From contig NZ_CP026115.2 of the NCBI RefSeq assembly GCF_009883635.2, positions 2,914,001 through 2,978,000 of the forward strand: a stretch of DNA of 64,000 bases, read 5' to 3'. Below, one piece after another: positions 1 through 11,843 of this stretch. Position numbers and translations under genes: made by a program. Under the pieces are notes generated by a model. That model searched no databases, was not told the origin of the DNA, and worked only from the letters and a program-made list of their open reading frames with translations. Position 1 is the stretch's first letter. Every line of letters begins with the position of its first letter. Source of the stretch: Pseudomonas putida. Lineage in GTDB: Bacteria; Pseudomonadota; Gammaproteobacteria; Pseudomonadales; Pseudomonadaceae.

Positions 1-584
1 AGCAGGTCGAGCTGTACCTGACCTGGGGCGAACCGCCGAGCGCCGTTGCCGAGAAGATCGCCCAGGTACGTGAGAAAGCTGCCGCCCAGGGCCGCGAAGT
101 ACGCTTCGGCATCCGCCTGCACGTGATCGTGCGGGAGACCAACGAAGAAGCCTGGGCTGCCGCGGACAAGCTGATCTCGCACCTGGACGACGACACCATC
201 GCCCGTGCCCAGGCCTCGCTGGCCCGTTTCGACTCGGTCGGCCAGCAACGCATGGCGGCCCTGCACAAGGGCAACCGCGACAACCTGGAAGTCAGCCCTA
301 ACCTCTGGGCCGGTGTCGGCCTGGTGCGTGGCGGTGCCGGCACCGCGCTGGTCGGCGATGGCGCGACCGTGGCGGCACGGGTCAAGGAATACGCCGAACT
401 GGGTATCGATACCTTCATCTTCTCCGGTTATCCACACCTGGAAGAGTCGTATCGGGTGGCCGAACTGCTGTTCCCGCACCTCGATGTGCAGCGCCCGGAG
501 CAGGCCAAGACTGGTGGCTACGTGAGCCCGTTCGGCGAGATGGTCGCCAACGACATCCTGCCCAAGTCCGTCGCGCAGAGCTGA
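1..584 (+). CDS. ssuD: Alkanesulfonate monooxygenase SsuD, 3' part only
   Basis: This is the C-terminal 193 residues of an FMNH2-dependent alkanesulfonate monooxygenase, which cleaves sulfonates to sulfite and an aldehyde in the cytoplasm during sulfate starvation. The reading frame enters at base 3 and runs open to the stop at 582-584, so the start codon lies outside the window. The visible sequence fits the bacterial luciferase-like barrel: the segment [17 protein letters not shown], then a glycine-rich [16 protein letters not shown] stretch, and near the end the family-typical [15 protein letters not shown]. ssuC starts 10 bases downstream, followed by ssuB and ssuF, which is the normal ssu operon order in Pseudomonas. 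Confidence is high because both the sequence and the neighbours agree. Confidence 0.93.
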   Translation, partial: QVELYLTWGEPPSAVAEKIAQVREKAAAQGREVRFGIRLHVIVRETNEEAWAAADKLISHLDDDTIARAQASLARFDSVGQQRMAALHKGNRDNLEVSPNLWAGVGLVRGGAGTALVGDGATVAARVKEYAELGIDTFIFSGYPHLEESYRVAELLFPHLDVQRPEQAKTGGYVSPFGEMVANDILPKSVAQS

Positions 585-594
585 GGGCCGGGCC

Positions 595-1392
595 ATGAGT
601 CGAGCAACCTCCACCACCCTGAGCCAGCGTCTGGCGCCATGGGCGCTGCCAGTGCTGCTGCTGGCGGCCTGGCAACTGGCGGTCAGCGCCGGCTGGCTGT
701 CGACCCGCATCCTGCCTGCGCCGAGCGCGGTGGTCAGTGCTGGCGTCGAGCTGGTGCGCAGCGGTGAAATCTGGACCCACCTGGCCATCAGTGGCTGGCG
801 GGCCGGGCTAGGCTTCGTGATCGGCGGCAGCATCGGCCTCGTGCTGGGGTTCATCACCGGCCTGTCGAACTGGGGCGAACGCCTGCTCGACAGCTCGGTG
901 CAGATGATCCGCAACGTGCCACATCTGGCGCTGATCCCGCTGGTGATCCTGTGGTTCGGTATCGACGAGTCGGCAAAGATCTTCCTGGTCGCGCTGGGCA
1001 CGCTGTTCCCGATCTACCTGAACACCTACCACGGCATCCGCAATGTCGACCCGGCACTGGTGGAGATGGCCCGCAGTTATGGCCTGTCCGGCTTCGGCCT
1101 GTTCCGTCAGGTGATCCTGCCCGGTGCGCTGCCTTCGATCCTGGTCGGGGTGCGCTTCGCCCTGGGCTTCATGTGGCTGACGTTGATCGTTGCCGAGACC
1201 ATTTCGGCCAATGCCGGCATCGGTTACCTGGCCATGAATGCGCGTGAATTCCTGCAAACCGACGTAGTGGTGCTGGCCATCGTCCTGTACGCCGTGCTCG
1301 GCAAGCTCGCCGACCTCGCCGCCCGCGGCCTGGAACGGGTGTGGCTGCGCTGGCACCCGGCCTACCAGGTGGCGAAGAAGGAGGGCGCATGA
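595..1392 (+). CDS. ssuC: Sulfonate ABC transporter permease SsuC
   Basis: A 265-residue inner-membrane permease of the aliphatic sulfonate ABC importer. It shows about six hydrophobic segments, beginning with one at residues 12-30. The cytoplasmic EAA loop that contacts the ATPase is visible as [20 protein letters not shown] at about residues 152-171. The length matches the SsuC/TauC family. It follows ssuD by 10 bases and its stop overlaps the start of ssuB by four bases (ATGA), so the genes are probably translationally coupled. TauC is the nearest alternative identity, but the ssuD neighbour favours SsuC. Confidence 0.94.
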   Translation: MSRATSTTLSQRLAPWALPVLLLAAWQLAVSAGWLSTRILPAPSAVVSAGVELVRSGEIWTHLAISGWRAGLGFVIGGSIGLVLGFITGLSNWGERLLDSSVQMIRNVPHLALIPLVILWFGIDESAKIFLVALGTLFPIYLNTYHGIRNVDPALVEMARSYGLSGFGLFRQVILPGALPSILVGVRFALGFMWLTLIVAETISANAGIGYLAMNAREFLQTDVVVLAIVLYAVLGKLADLAARGLERVWLRWHPAYQVAKKEGA

Positions 1393-2201
1393 CCGTGCTC
1401 AAGGAACAGCCGCCACGCCTGCTGCGTGGCATCCCGCTGGCCGCCAACGGCCTGCGCAAGGCCTTCGGTCAGCGTGACGTGTTGAAGGGTATCGACCTGC
1501 ATATCCCGGCCGGTCAGTTCGTCGCCATCGTCGGTCGCAGTGGTTGCGGCAAGAGCACCTTGCTGCGCCTGCTGGCCGGGCTCGACCAGCCGAGCGCCGG
1601 TGAGTTGCTGGCCGGTGCCGCACCGCTGAGCGAGGCCCGCGAGGAAACCCGCCTGATGTTCCAGGACGCGCGCCTGCTGCCCTGGAAGAAGGTGATCGAC
1701 AACGTCGGCCTGGGCCTGCGCGGTGATTGGCGCCAGCGTGCGCTGGATGCCCTGGAGGCAGTTGGCCTGGCTGATCGCGCCAACGAGTGGCCGGCGGCGT
1801 TGTCCGGTGGCCAGAAGCAGCGCGTGGCCCTGGCCCGCGCCTTGATCCACCAACCGCGCCTGCTGTTGCTGGATGAGCCGCTGGGCGCGCTGGATGCGCT
1901 GACCCGCATCGAGATGCAGCAACTGATCGAACGCCTGTGGCGTCAGCACGGCTTCACCGTCCTGCTGGTGACCCACGACGTCAACGAGGCGGTGGCCGTC
2001 GCAGATCGGGTGATCCTGATCGAGGACGGCGAAGTCGGCCTGGACCTCAACGTCGAACTGGCTCGGCCCAGGGCGCGTGGTTCGCACCGCTTGGCCGCGC
2101 TGGAAAGCGAAGTTCTCAACCGTGTTCTGTCGGCCCCGGGCACTGCGCCCGAGCCGGACCCTGTAGCCCCTTTGCCTACGCAACTGCGTTGGGCGCACTG
2201 A
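1389..2201 (+). CDS. ssuB: Sulfonate ABC transporter ATP-binding protein SsuB
   Basis: The 270-residue ATPase that drives sulfonate uptake through SsuC. The Walker A motif GRSGCGKST is at residues 49-57, the ABC signature LSGGQKQR at 138-145, and Walker B LLLLDEP at 158-164, followed by a D-loop and the H-loop in [10 protein letters not shown]. The start at 1389 was chosen because it gives the four-base overlap with the ssuC stop and the expected family N-terminus; the longer open frame from 1341 runs inside ssuC. The C-terminal tail after the ATPase core is short and variable. Confidence 0.94.
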   Translation: MTVLKEQPPRLLRGIPLAANGLRKAFGQRDVLKGIDLHIPAGQFVAIVGRSGCGKSTLLRLLAGLDQPSAGELLAGAAPLSEAREETRLMFQDARLLPWKKVIDNVGLGLRGDWRQRALDALEAVGLADRANEWPAALSGGQKQRVALARALIHQPRLLLLDEPLGALDALTRIEMQQLIERLWRQHGFTVLLVTHDVNEAVAVADRVILIEDGEVGLDLNVELARPRARGSHRLAALESEVLNRVLSAPGTAPEPDPVAPLPTQLRWAH

Positions 2202-2224
2202 AGCCAAAGAGAAGGAATCAAGCC

Positions 2225-2440
2225 ATGACCATCAAAGCCATCAACGTCCGCAACCAGTTCAAAGGCACTGTGAAAGAAATCCTCGAAGGCCCGGTATTGT
2301 CGGAAATCGACGTGCAGACGGCCTCGGGTATCGTCACTTCGGTGATTACTACCCGCTCTGTGAAAGAGCTGGAACTGCAGGTGGGCAGTGAAGTGATCGC
2401 CTTTGTGAAATCGACCGAAGTATCCATCGCCAAGCTGTGA
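2225..2440 (+). CDS. ssuF: Small TOBE-domain molybdopterin/oxyanion-binding protein SsuF
   Basis: A 71-residue protein consisting of one TOBE (Mop-like) domain, with the typical pattern NQFKGTVKEI followed by VTSVITTRSVKELEL and a C-terminal VIAFVKSTEVSIAKL. Single-domain Mop proteins bind oxyanions such as molybdate as oligomers. In Pseudomonas putida the equivalent gene ends the ssu operon and is called ssuF; its exact job in sulfonate use is not settled. The start at 2225 is preceded by an AGAAGGAAT ribosome binding site about eight bases upstream. It lies 23 bases after ssuB and is followed by a hairpin. Confidence 0.88.
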   Translation: MTIKAINVRNQFKGTVKEILEGPVLSEIDVQTASGIVTSVITTRSVKELELQVGSEVIAFVKSTEVSIAKL

Positions 2441-2469
2441 TTGTGACTGCCTTGGGACCGCTGGGCGGT

Positions 2470-2494
2470 CCTTCGCGGGCTTGTCCCGCGAAGG
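2470..2494. repeat. REP-like hairpin between converging ssuF and tetR genes
   Basis: The arms CCTTCGCGGG (2470-2479) and CCCGCGAAGG (2485-2494) are perfectly complementary around a CTTGT loop. The sequence resembles the palindromic core of P. putida REP elements. It lies between the converging ends of ssuF and the TetR gene, so it may also help end transcription, although no long T run follows it. Confidence 0.7.
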
Positions 2495-2496
2495 GC

Positions 2497-3129
2497 TCAA
2501 GCTGAACGTTTGGCCAGGAAAGGCGGCAGATAAAGCCCCAGATACGCCTCGAACACCCGCTTGCCTTCCTCGGCCATTCGTGGGGTGATCGCCTCATGCA
2601 GCTGCACCGACCGCGCATACACCCGGTCGCTCAGCTCCATAGCCAGGGCAAACACGTCCACATCGGCCGGCATCGCCGGTAGGTGAAAGTGCTGATCGAA
2701 CAACTTCTGCATCAAGTCGCCCAGCTCCATGTCGTGTTGGCGATCGGCCTGCACCACTTCACTGAGCCCATGCTGGGCCAGGATCAACTGCCGCGCTGCC
2801 GCATCCTCGTTGTAGATGTCGAGCATGCGCTGCTCGATCAACCGCGACAGCTCATGCCAGCTGGCAAACGCGCTGCTGTCGATGGGCGCACTCAAGGCCT
2901 CGCGAAATGCCCGGTGCACATCAGCGGTCAGCGCTTCCAGCAAGGCCGGGACGCTGGCAAAGAAGTGGTAGACCGACGAAGGCGGAATCTGTGCCCGCTC
3001 GGCCACGCTGTAGATCGACAGGGCCGCCACCCCTTGTTCAGCCAGCAGCTCGCGCGCGGCCGCCAGGATCGCTTCGATCCTGGCCTGGCTGCTGGCGCGG
3101 GGCTTGCGTGGGGTGGCGGTGCGGTTCAT
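2497..3129 (-). CDS. TetR/AcrR family transcriptional regulator
   Basis: A 210-residue DNA-binding repressor-type protein. The N-terminal tetR helix-turn-helix is clear at about residues 18-64, with ILAAARELLAEQGVAALSIY, then VAERAQIPPSSVYHFFASVP. The C-terminal ligand domain is not recognisable to a known effector. The N-terminus is rich in Arg, Pro and Thr. Its ATG shares one base with the gshA stop (TGATG), so it is probably made from the gshA transcript by translational coupling. The target is unknown; genes that code for TetR proteins usually regulate themselves or neighbours. Confidence 0.88.
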   Translation of the reverse strand: MNRTATPRKPRASSQARIEAILAAARELLAEQGVAALSIYSVAERAQIPPSSVYHFFASVPALLEALTADVHRAFREALSAPIDSSAFASWHELSRLIEQRMLDIYNEDAAARQLILAQHGLSEVVQADRQHDMELGDLMQKLFDQHFHLPAMPADVDVFALAMELSDRVYARSVQLHEAITPRMAEEGKRVFEAYLGLYLPPFLAKRSA

Positions 3130-4706
3130 CAGTTGCTGATCGCCAGGATGCTGGCCTGGTAGGCACCGACGAACAGGTCGAAGTCACCGACTTCCTCCTG
3201 TTCCAGCTCGGACTGCTTGGCGAGCGACTCGCGGGCCAAGGTCTCGAAGGCCTGTTGCTCCGCGACCGACAGCGGTTGCTCGCGGAAGGTCTCGGCATGC
3301 AGGCGGCTCTGGCGCAGGGAGAACTGGACGAAGGTTTCGTCGTGCTCGGTCATGCGCGCCAGCACCTGGGCCGACGGGGTCAGCGAGGCGTCATCGACCT
3401 TGGCCTGCTGGGTGGCCAGGGCCTTGGCGTGTTCGTCACCACCCTGAGCGCTGTCGAGCAAGGTCGCCAGCTGGCCGATGCGGCTGATCAGCTCGGTGGC
3501 CCATTCGCGCAGGGCAACAGGCTGGCCGTTGCGCTGCAGTTCCAGGCCCGGGCGACGGCCTTCCTTGACCACGGTAAGGAAGTTGCTGGTGCACTGGCCG
3601 CACTCGCCGTTGTCCAGCTGCGGGCTCTCTTCAAGGGCGCAGAACAGCAGGAAGGCGTCGAGGAAGCGCGCTTCGGTCAGGTCGATACCGACCGGCAGGA
3701 ACGGGTTGATGTCCAGGCAGCGCACTTCGACGTACTGCACGCCGCGCGAGGTCAGCGCCTGGATCGGCCGCTCGCCGGTGTAGGTGACGCGTTTCGGGCG
3801 GATGTTCGAGTAGTACTCGTTCTCGATCTGCAGGATGTTGGTGTTCAACTGCACCCATTCGCCATCCACATGCGTACCGACCTCGACGTAAGGCGGGTAG
3901 GGCGTGCCCACGGCCTTGCGCAGGCTGTCGGTGTAGCTGGCGAGGTTGTTGTAGCAGGGCGTGAGGCCGGCCTGGGCGTTGCTTTGGTAGCCCAGGTCGC
4001 TCATGCGCAGGCTGGTGGCGTAGGGTAGGTACAGGGTTTCGGCGTCCAGCTCTTCGAGCTGGTGCGGGCGGCCACGCAGGAAGCCCTTGTCCAGTGCCGG
4101 CGAGGCGCCGAACAGGTACATCAGCAGCCAGCTGTAGCGGCGGAAGTTGCGGATCAGCGCGATGTATGCCGAGGACTGGTAGTCGCGGTCGCTTTCCTCG
4201 CCACCTTCGGCATCGCGCAACAGTGGCCACAGCGCTTCAGGCAGCGAGAAGTTGTAATGGATACCGGCGATGCACTGCATGGTGCGGCCGTAACGCAGGG
4301 CCAGGCCCTTGCGGTAGACGTGCTTGAGCTTGCCGATGTTCGAAGTGCCGTACTCGGCGATCGGGATGTCTTCCTCGGCCGGCAGCGTGCAGGGCATCGA
4401 CGGGCTCCACAGGAATTCGTCGCCGAGCTTGCTGTAGACGAAGCGGTGGGTCTGTTCGAGGCTTTCGAGCACCTTGGCCGGGTCAGGCAGGGCCGGGGTG
4501 ATGAACTCCAGCAGCGATTCGGAGTAGTCGGTGGTGATCTGCTCGTTGGTCAGCGCCGATCCCAGTGCTTCCGGGTGCGGGGTCTGGGCCAGGCGACCTT
4601 CGTCGGTAACGCGCAGGCATTCGCGCTCAATACCGTGCAGGCACTGCTTGAGCAGGGGAAGATTGGCGCCGAGCAAGCTCAGGCGGCGGTTGAGGAGGTC
4701 GCTCAA
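3129..4706 (-). CDS. gshA: Glutamate-cysteine ligase GshA
   Basis: Catalyses ATP-dependent joining of glutamate and cysteine, the first step of glutathione synthesis, in the cytoplasm. The sequence matches the proteobacterial GshA type 1 family throughout, including GIERECLRV near the N-terminus, [14 protein letters not shown], and [12 protein letters not shown]. The start is taken as TTG at 4706 (reads [10 protein letters not shown]), because AAGGA sits about seven bases before it and this is the family N-terminus as I recall it. A GTG at 4721 would add five residues (VKEYI). With TTG the protein has 525 residues. It shares one base with the downstream TetR gene. Confidence 0.95.
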   Translation of the reverse strand: MSDLLNRRLSLLGANLPLLKQCLHGIERECLRVTDEGRLAQTPHPEALGSALTNEQITTDYSESLLEFITPALPDPAKVLESLEQTHRFVYSKLGDEFLWSPSMPCTLPAEEDIPIAEYGTSNIGKLKHVYRKGLALRYGRTMQCIAGIHYNFSLPEALWPLLRDAEGGEESDRDYQSSAYIALIRNFRRYSWLLMYLFGASPALDKGFLRGRPHQLEELDAETLYLPYATSLRMSDLGYQSNAQAGLTPCYNNLASYTDSLRKAVGTPYPPYVEVGTHVDGEWVQLNTNILQIENEYYSNIRPKRVTYTGERPIQALTSRGVQYVEVRCLDINPFLPVGIDLTEARFLDAFLLFCALEESPQLDNGECGQCTSNFLTVVKEGRRPGLELQRNGQPVALREWATELISRIGQLATLLDSAQGGDEHAKALATQQAKVDDASLTPSAQVLARMTEHDETFVQFSLRQSRLHAETFREQPLSVAEQQAFETLARESLAKQSELEQEEVGDFDLFVGAYQASILAISN

Positions 4707-4810
4707 GATGTATTCCTTCACGCGTCAGTCGCCCCAATATGGGGGTAGAGATGACGGTCTACAAGGGTAGGAAAAAAGGAACTGGCGTTGTCGCCTGGTT
4801 TACGCGGTTC

Positions 4811-4832
4811 CGGCAGTGCCAGCGCACTGCCG
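4811..4832. repeat. Inverted repeat downstream of the thioesterase gene
   Basis: The arms CGGCAGTGC (4811-4819) and GCACTGCCG (4824-4832) pair perfectly around a CAGC loop. It lies between the minus-strand thioesterase stop at 4861 and the gshA start at 4706. It could be a weak terminator for the tex-thioesterase transcript, but no T run follows on the minus strand. Confidence 0.5.
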
Positions 4833-4860
4833 AAAAATACCGCAGATACCCCTTGGTGAG

Positions 4861-5243
4861 CTAGAGAACCGCGAAGGTTCCTTGCGCTTTTGCCACCAGT
4901 TTGTCGCCTTGAACTACGTCGGCGTCGACCACCAGGGTACGGCGCCCGGCGTGCAGCACTCGGGCGGTGCACAGCACTTCACCGTCGCTGACGGCGCGCA
5001 TGTAGTTGATCTTGCATTCGATGGTCACGCTCTGCTGGTCGAAACCGTGGCTGGCCGAGCAAGCCAGGCCCATGGTGATGTCCACAAGGCTGAAGATTGC
5101 CCCGCCGTGCAGCTTCTGGCCGCGGTTGCGCAGGTGCGGCTCGAGCGCCAAGGCCACCTCGGCAACGCCTGTATCCAGGCGTTGCACGCGGCAGCCAAGG
5201 AGCTGGCTGTAGGCGCTCTGGACCAGTTCCTTGGCGATGTCCA

Positions 5244-5244
<1 letters not shown>
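4861..5244 (-). CDS. PaaI-type hotdog-fold thioesterase
   Basis: A 127-residue single hotdog domain. The family motif region is visible as NRGQKLHGGAIFSLVDITMG at about residues 40-59, in which the HGG-x8-D arrangement fits the catalytic region of the PaaI/YbaW acyl-CoA thioesterase group. The C-terminal half has the expected strands (TIECKINYMRAV and TLVVDADVVQGD). The substrate cannot be told from sequence. The start overlaps the tex stop (TAATG), so the two are likely co-transcribed; there is no obvious functional link to Tex. Confidence 0.85.
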
Positions 5245-7568
<2,324 letters not shown>

Positions 7569-7785
7569 GTAAACCACCTGACATTTGAGAATACGGGGGT
7601 CGCCGGTGGGCCTTCGGCCCGGTGGCGCTGGATGAAAGCCGCGCATTATACCCATCGCAAACGGCTTGCGGTGATGGCGCCCGGCCAGCCGGAACTGGCG
7701 CCCGGGGAAAAATCTGCTAACAATGCTCACGCAACGTGCAGCAATGGCTACGCCATAATGCGCGGCGATATCAGAGGAGTTATTC

Positions 7786-8526
7786 ATGACCGGCACCGCA
7801 AACACCGCTGAAGGTGACAAGATTCTCATCGTCGACGACGATCCGGGGCTCAGCAGCCTGCTGGAACGTTTCTTCACCAGCAAGGGCTACCGCGCCCGCG
7901 CGGTGCCCAACACCGAACAGATGGACCGCCTGCTGGCGCGCGAAGTGTTCAACCTGGTGGTGCTCGACCTGATGCTGCCAGGCGAAGACGGCCTGTCCGC
8001 CTGCAAGCGCTTGCGCCAGTCGAACAACCAGATCCCGATCATCATGCTCACCGCCAAGGGTGACGAGCTTAGCCGCATCAAGGGCCTGGAACTGGGCGCT
8101 GACGACTACCTGGGCAAGCCGTTCAACCCGGACGAGCTGATGGCACGGGTCAAGGCCGTGCTGCGCCGCCAGGCACCGAGCGTGCCGGGCGCCCCGGGCA
8201 GCGAGGATGAGTCGGTCACGTTCGGCGACTACGAGCTGTCGCTGGCCACCCGTGAACTCAAGCGTGGCGAAGAAGTGCACATGCTCACCACCGGTGAGTT
8301 TGCCGTGCTCAAGGCGCTGGTGATGCACGCCCGCGAGCCGCTGACCCGCGACAAGCTGATGAACCTGGCCCGTGGCCGCGAGTGGGACGCCCTGGAGCGC
8401 TCCATCGACGTGCAGATCTCGCGCCTGCGCCGCATGATCGAACCGGACCCGTCCAAGCCACGCTACATCCAGACGGTCTGGGGCGTAGGCTACGTGTTCG
8501 TACCAGACGGAAACGCTGGCAAATGA
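7786..8526 (+). CDS. ompR: Osmolarity response regulator OmpR
   Basis: A 246-residue response regulator. The receiver domain has the acidic pocket VDDD at residues 16-19 and the phospho-acceptor Asp61 in [12 protein letters not shown], with the Lys in the GKPF motif. The C-terminal winged helix ends with [20 protein letters not shown], which is close to enterobacterial OmpR. It is followed after 13 bases by envZ. In pseudomonads this pair is a general envelope and osmotic stress system whose targets are less defined than in E. coli. A GAGG ribosome site precedes the ATG, and a CATAAT -10-like element is at 7754-7759, without a clear -35. Confidence 0.94.
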   Translation: MTGTANTAEGDKILIVDDDPGLSSLLERFFTSKGYRARAVPNTEQMDRLLAREVFNLVVLDLMLPGEDGLSACKRLRQSNNQIPIIMLTAKGDELSRIKGLELGADDYLGKPFNPDELMARVKAVLRRQAPSVPGAPGSEDESVTFGDYELSLATRELKRGEEVHMLTTGEFAVLKALVMHAREPLTRDKLMNLARGREWDALERSIDVQISRLRRMIEPDPSKPRYIQTVWGVGYVFVPDGNAGK

Positions 8527-8539
8527 TGCTTCGCCGTCG

Positions 8540-9853
8540 ATGAAAACGCCGCTCTGGTTCCCGCAAAGCTTCTTTGCCCGCACCCTGTGGCTGGTGCTGA
8601 TCGTTGTCCTGTTCTCCAAGGCATTGACGCTGGTCTACCTGCTGATGAACGAGGACGTGCTGGTCGATCGGCAGTACAGCCACGGTGTGGCACTGACCCT
8701 GCGCGCCTATTGGGCGGCGGATGAAGAAAACCGTGACAAGATCGCCGAAGCCGCCGGGCTGATCCGGGTCACCGGTTCCGGCGTGCCGGAGGGTGAGCAG
8801 CACTGGCCTTACAGCGAGATCTACCAGCGGCAGATGCAGGCCGAGCTGGGTGAAGACACTGAGGTGCGCCTGCGCATCCATGCGCCACCAGCGCTGTGGG
8901 TGAACGCACCGAGCCTGGGCCCGGGCTGGCTCAAGGTGCCGCTATACCCGCACCCGCTGCGTGGGCAGAAGATCTGGAACGTGCTGGGCTGGTTCCTGGC
9001 CATCGGCCTGTTGTCCACCGCCTCGGCGTGGATCTTCGTGCGCCAGCTCAACCAGCCGTTGAAGCGCTTGGTATTCGCTGCCCGTCAGGTAGGCCAGGGG
9101 CGCAGCGTGCGCTTGCCGATCAGCGACACGCCTAGCGAAATGACCGAGGTTTACCGGGCCTTCAACCAGATGGCTGAAGATGTCGAGCAGGCCGGTCGTG
9201 AACGGGAGTTGATGCTGGCGGGGGTTTCCCATGACCTGCGTACGCCGCTTACGCGGCTGCGGCTGTCGCTGTCGCTGCTGAACAGCGACAACGAGCTGAG
9301 TGATGACATGGTCCGCGACATCGAGGACATGGACGCGATTCTAGACCAGTTCCTCGCGTTCATCCGCGATGGGCGGGACGAGCCGGTCGAGGAGGTCGAC
9401 CTGGCCGACCTGGTGCGTGAAGTGGTGGCACCCTATAACCAACCGAAAGAACGCGTGCGTCTTTGCCTGGAGCCGATTCCGCCGTTCCCGCTGCGCAGGG
9501 TTTCGCTCAAGCGCATGCTTGGCAACCTGATCGGCAATGCCCTGCATCATGCTGGCAAGGGCGTCGAGGTGGCGGCCTATGTGTCTGGAGACGAGAGCGC
9601 GCCGTATGTGGTGCTCAGCGTGTTGGACCGGGGTACCGGGATCGACGAATCGGAGCTGGAAACCATCTTCAACCCGTTCATTCGCGGGGACCGCGCCCGT
9701 GGGGGCAAGGGAACCGGGTTGGGCTTGGCGATCGTCAAGCGGATTGCGGCGCAACATGGTGGGAATGTCGAGTTGCGCAACCGCTCCGGTGGCGGTATCG
9801 AGGCGCGAGTGCGCTTGCCGTTGGGATTGCTGCTGCCGCGTAATGCGGTATGA
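8540..9853 (+). CDS. envZ: Osmolarity sensor histidine kinase EnvZ
   Basis: A 437-residue inner-membrane sensor kinase that phosphorylates and dephosphorylates OmpR. There are two membrane segments, at about residues 13-36 and 147-167, that flank a periplasmic loop of about 110 residues. A HAMP linker follows (RQLNQPLKRLVFAARQVGQG). The H box has His231 in VSHDLRTPLTRLR, and the ATPase domain has an N box (NLIGNALHHAG) and a G box (GKGTGLGLAIVKRI). It begins 13 bases after ompR. A perfect hairpin follows the stop. Confidence 0.94.
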   Translation: MKTPLWFPQSFFARTLWLVLIVVLFSKALTLVYLLMNEDVLVDRQYSHGVALTLRAYWAADEENRDKIAEAAGLIRVTGSGVPEGEQHWPYSEIYQRQMQAELGEDTEVRLRIHAPPALWVNAPSLGPGWLKVPLYPHPLRGQKIWNVLGWFLAIGLLSTASAWIFVRQLNQPLKRLVFAARQVGQGRSVRLPISDTPSEMTEVYRAFNQMAEDVEQAGRERELMLAGVSHDLRTPLTRLRLSLSLLNSDNELSDDMVRDIEDMDAILDQFLAFIRDGRDEPVEEVDLADLVREVVAPYNQPKERVRLCLEPIPPFPLRRVSLKRMLGNLIGNALHHAGKGVEVAAYVSGDESAPYVVLSVLDRGTGIDESELETIFNPFIRGDRARGGKGTGLGLAIVKRIAAQHGGNVELRNRSGGGIEARVRLPLGLLLPRNAV

Positions 9854-9861
9854 GTTTCACT

Positions 9862-9893
9862 GGCCCCTTCGCGGCTAAAGCCGCGAAGGGGCC
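9862..9893. repeat. Perfect 14-bp inverted repeat between envZ and rimK ends
   Basis: The arms GGCCCCTTCGCGGC (9862-9875) and GCCGCGAAGGGGCC (9880-9893) are perfectly complementary with a TAAA loop. The genes on both sides converge on it, so it probably acts as a bidirectional barrier or terminator. The sequence is related to the GC-rich palindromes scattered between P. putida genes. Confidence 0.7.
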
Positions 9894-9907
9894 GTTGCAG
9901 GCTTGAG

Positions 9908-10813
9908 TCACCCTTTGCCTTTGGTGCGGGTCTGATTCGGCCCGCCATTCTTTTCCAGGTGCTCGATGATCATCGCGGCCACGTTCTTGCCGGTGGTCGT
10001 TTCGATCCCTTCCAGCCCAGGCGACGAGTTCACTTCCATCACCAACGGCCCATGGTTGGAGCGCAGGATATCCACCCCCGCCACGCTCAGCCCCATCACC
10101 TTGGCGGCACGAATGGCCGTCATGCGCTCTTCGGGGGTGATCTTGATCAGGCTGGCCACTCCGCCGCGGTGCAGGTTGGAGCGGAACTCCCCTGGTTTGG
10201 CCTGGCGTTTCATAGAGGCGATGACCTTGTCGCCTACCACGAAGCAGCGGATATCCGCACCACCGGCCTCCTTGATGTATTCCTGGACCATGATGTTCTG
10301 CTTCAGCCCCATGAATGCCTCGATCACCGACTCGGCGGCCTTGGTGGTTTCGCACAGCACCACACCGATGCCTTGGGTGCCTTCCAGCACCTTGATCACC
10401 AGTGGCGCGCCATTGACCATCTGGATCAGGTCGGGGATGTCATCCGGCGAGTGGGCGAAACCGGTAATAGGCAGGCCAATGCCACGACGCGACAGCAATT
10501 GCAGCGAGCGCAGCTTGTCACGCGAACGGGCGATGGCCACTGATTCGTTCAGCGGGTACACGCCCATCATTTCGAACTGGCGCAGCACCGCGCAGCCGTA
10601 GAAGGTCACTGAAGCGCCGATACGCGGGATCACCGCATCGAAGCCCTCCAGCGGCTTGCCGCGGTAGTGGATCTGCGGCTTGTGGCTGGCGATGTTCATG
10701 TAGGCCCGCAGGGTGTCGATCACCACCATTTCATGGCCCCGCTGGGTACCGGCTTCGACCAGACGGCGGGTGGAATACAGACGCGGATTGCGCGACAGCA
10801 CAGCGATCTTCAT
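9908..10813 (-). CDS. rimK: Ribosomal protein S6 modification glutamate ligase RimK
   Basis: A 301-residue ATP-grasp ligase that adds glutamates to the C-terminus of ribosomal protein S6. The N-terminal pre-ATP-grasp domain begins [20 protein letters not shown]. The ATP-grasp core includes [20 protein letters not shown] and, later, the metal-binding [21 protein letters not shown]. The length matches E. coli RimK. It overlaps rimB by four bases (ATGA), so the two are expected to be translated together. In Pseudomonas fluorescens RimK activity is controlled with rimB partners and cyclic-di-GMP; whether this holds here is inference. Confidence 0.94.
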   Translation of the reverse strand: MKIAVLSRNPRLYSTRRLVEAGTQRGHEMVVIDTLRAYMNIASHKPQIHYRGKPLEGFDAVIPRIGASVTFYGCAVLRQFEMMGVYPLNESVAIARSRDKLRSLQLLSRRGIGLPITGFAHSPDDIPDLIQMVNGAPLVIKVLEGTQGIGVVLCETTKAAESVIEAFMGLKQNIMVQEYIKEAGGADIRCFVVGDKVIASMKRQAKPGEFRSNLHRGGVASLIKITPEERMTAIRAAKVMGLSVAGVDILRSNHGPLVMEVNSSPGLEGIETTTGKNVAAMIIEHLEKNGGPNQTRTKGKG

Positions 10814-11292
10814 GCAGCACCTGTGACAGGGGAGAGGGTGGCCGGATAGGCCGGTTTGTCTTGTACGTATTTCAGGCCGGGGTTGACCACCAGTTGGCCG
10901 TGTATGAGCGCCTTCGAACCCAGCAGCAGGCGATAGCGCATGTTCTTGCGGCAGGCCAGGGTAAACTCGACTTCCCAGACCGCATCGCCCAGGGCCAGTG
11001 TGGTGCGGATCACGTACCGGGTCTGCGCCTGGCCGTTGGAGCTCTTGATGGTCTTCATGGTCACCAGCGGCGCTTCACAGCGGCGGTGGCGCAGTTGCAC
11101 GACCGAGCCGAGGTGGGCGGTGAAGCGCACCCAAGGTTGGCCGTTACGCTCGAACGGCTCGACCTCGGTGGCATGCAGGCTTGAGGTGCTGGCACCGGTG
11201 TCGATCTTGGCGCGCAGGCCCGCCACGCCGAGGTCGGGCAGGGCCACCCACTCGCGCAGGCCGATCACTGTCAGATGGTCAAATTTCTTCAC
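10810..11292 (-). CDS. rimB: RimB-type retropepsin-like protease family protein
   Basis: A 160-residue protein of the family once named ATP-dependent zinc protease. The aspartic protease-like active-site motif [13 protein letters not shown] is at about residues 29-41, and the second half has [20 protein letters not shown]. The GTG at 11292 was chosen because it gives the compact family start (reads [20 protein letters not shown]); the open frame extends 19 codons further. It lies directly upstream of and overlaps rimK, the arrangement called rim operon in pseudomonads, where RimB is reported to counteract RimK-made glutamate tails. No third small rim gene is seen between it and the divergent hslR. 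Confidence 0.82.
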   Translation of the reverse strand: MKKFDHLTVIGLREWVALPDLGVAGLRAKIDTGASTSSLHATEVEPFERNGQPWVRFTAHLGSVVQLRHRRCEAPLVTMKTIKSSNGQAQTRYVIRTTLALGDAVWEVEFTLACRKNMRYRLLLGSKALIHGQLVVNPGLKYVQDKPAYPATLSPVTGAA

Positions 11293-11401
11293 AAAGCACA
11301 CCCTGCGGATAAGGTGGTGAACTGTAAGCACGGCGGGGACTTTTTGCATCCGTCAGTTACGGTAGTACAGTTCGATGAAAGACAGAATTCGAGGTAACGA
11401 G

Positions 11402-11803
11402 ATGGCACAAAAAGCCGAGGAAGACGACAAGGTCCGCCTGGACAAATGGCTGTGGGCGGCGCGCTTCTACAAGACCCGTGCGCTGGCCAAGGCTGCCATC
11501 GAGAGCGGCAAGGTGCATTGCCGGGGCGAGCGCTGCAAGCCGGGCAAGGAACCTCGGGTAGGTGATGAATTCGTGCTTCGCACCGGGTTCGACGAACGCA
11601 CAGTCGTGGTCAAGGCGCTTTCGGTGGTGCGGCGTGGAGCGCCGGAGGCGCAGACGCTGTATGAAGAGACTGAGGACAGTGTGCGCCGGCGCGAGCAGGC
11701 GGCCGAGATGCGCAAGGCCGGGGCGATGGGGGTTACCACCGATGGCCGGCCGAACAAGAAGCAGCGGCGGCAGATTCACCAGCTGCATGGCAGCTTTGAA
11801 TAG
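11402..11803 (+). CDS. hslR: Ribosome-associated heat shock protein Hsp15
   Basis: A 133-residue RNA-binding protein. The N-terminal S4 domain is plain: RLDKWLWAARFYKTRALAKA, then IESGKVHCRGERCKPGKEPR. The basic C-terminal helix (DGRPNKKQRRQIHQL) is typical of Hsp15, which binds free 50S subunits that carry a stalled nascent chain. The ATG at 11402 was chosen because GAGGTAACG lies just before it and the family N-terminus begins there. It is divergent from rimB with a gap of about 110 bases. Confidence 0.93.
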   Translation: MAQKAEEDDKVRLDKWLWAARFYKTRALAKAAIESGKVHCRGERCKPGKEPRVGDEFVLRTGFDERTVVVKALSVVRRGAPEAQTLYEETEDSVRRREQAAEMRKAGAMGVTTDGRPNKKQRRQIHQLHGSFE

Positions 11804-11819
11804 CTGGGGCCGCTGCGAT

Positions 11820-11836
11820 GGGCTGCAAAGCAGCCC
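11820..11836. repeat. Short hairpin between converging hslR and PAP2 genes
   Basis: GGGCTGC (11820-11826) and GCAGCCC (11830-11836) pair around AAA. The sequence matches the stem found at one side of P. putida group REP elements. It sits in the 40-base gap between two converging genes. Confidence 0.55.
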
Positions 11837-11843
11837 CTGGGAT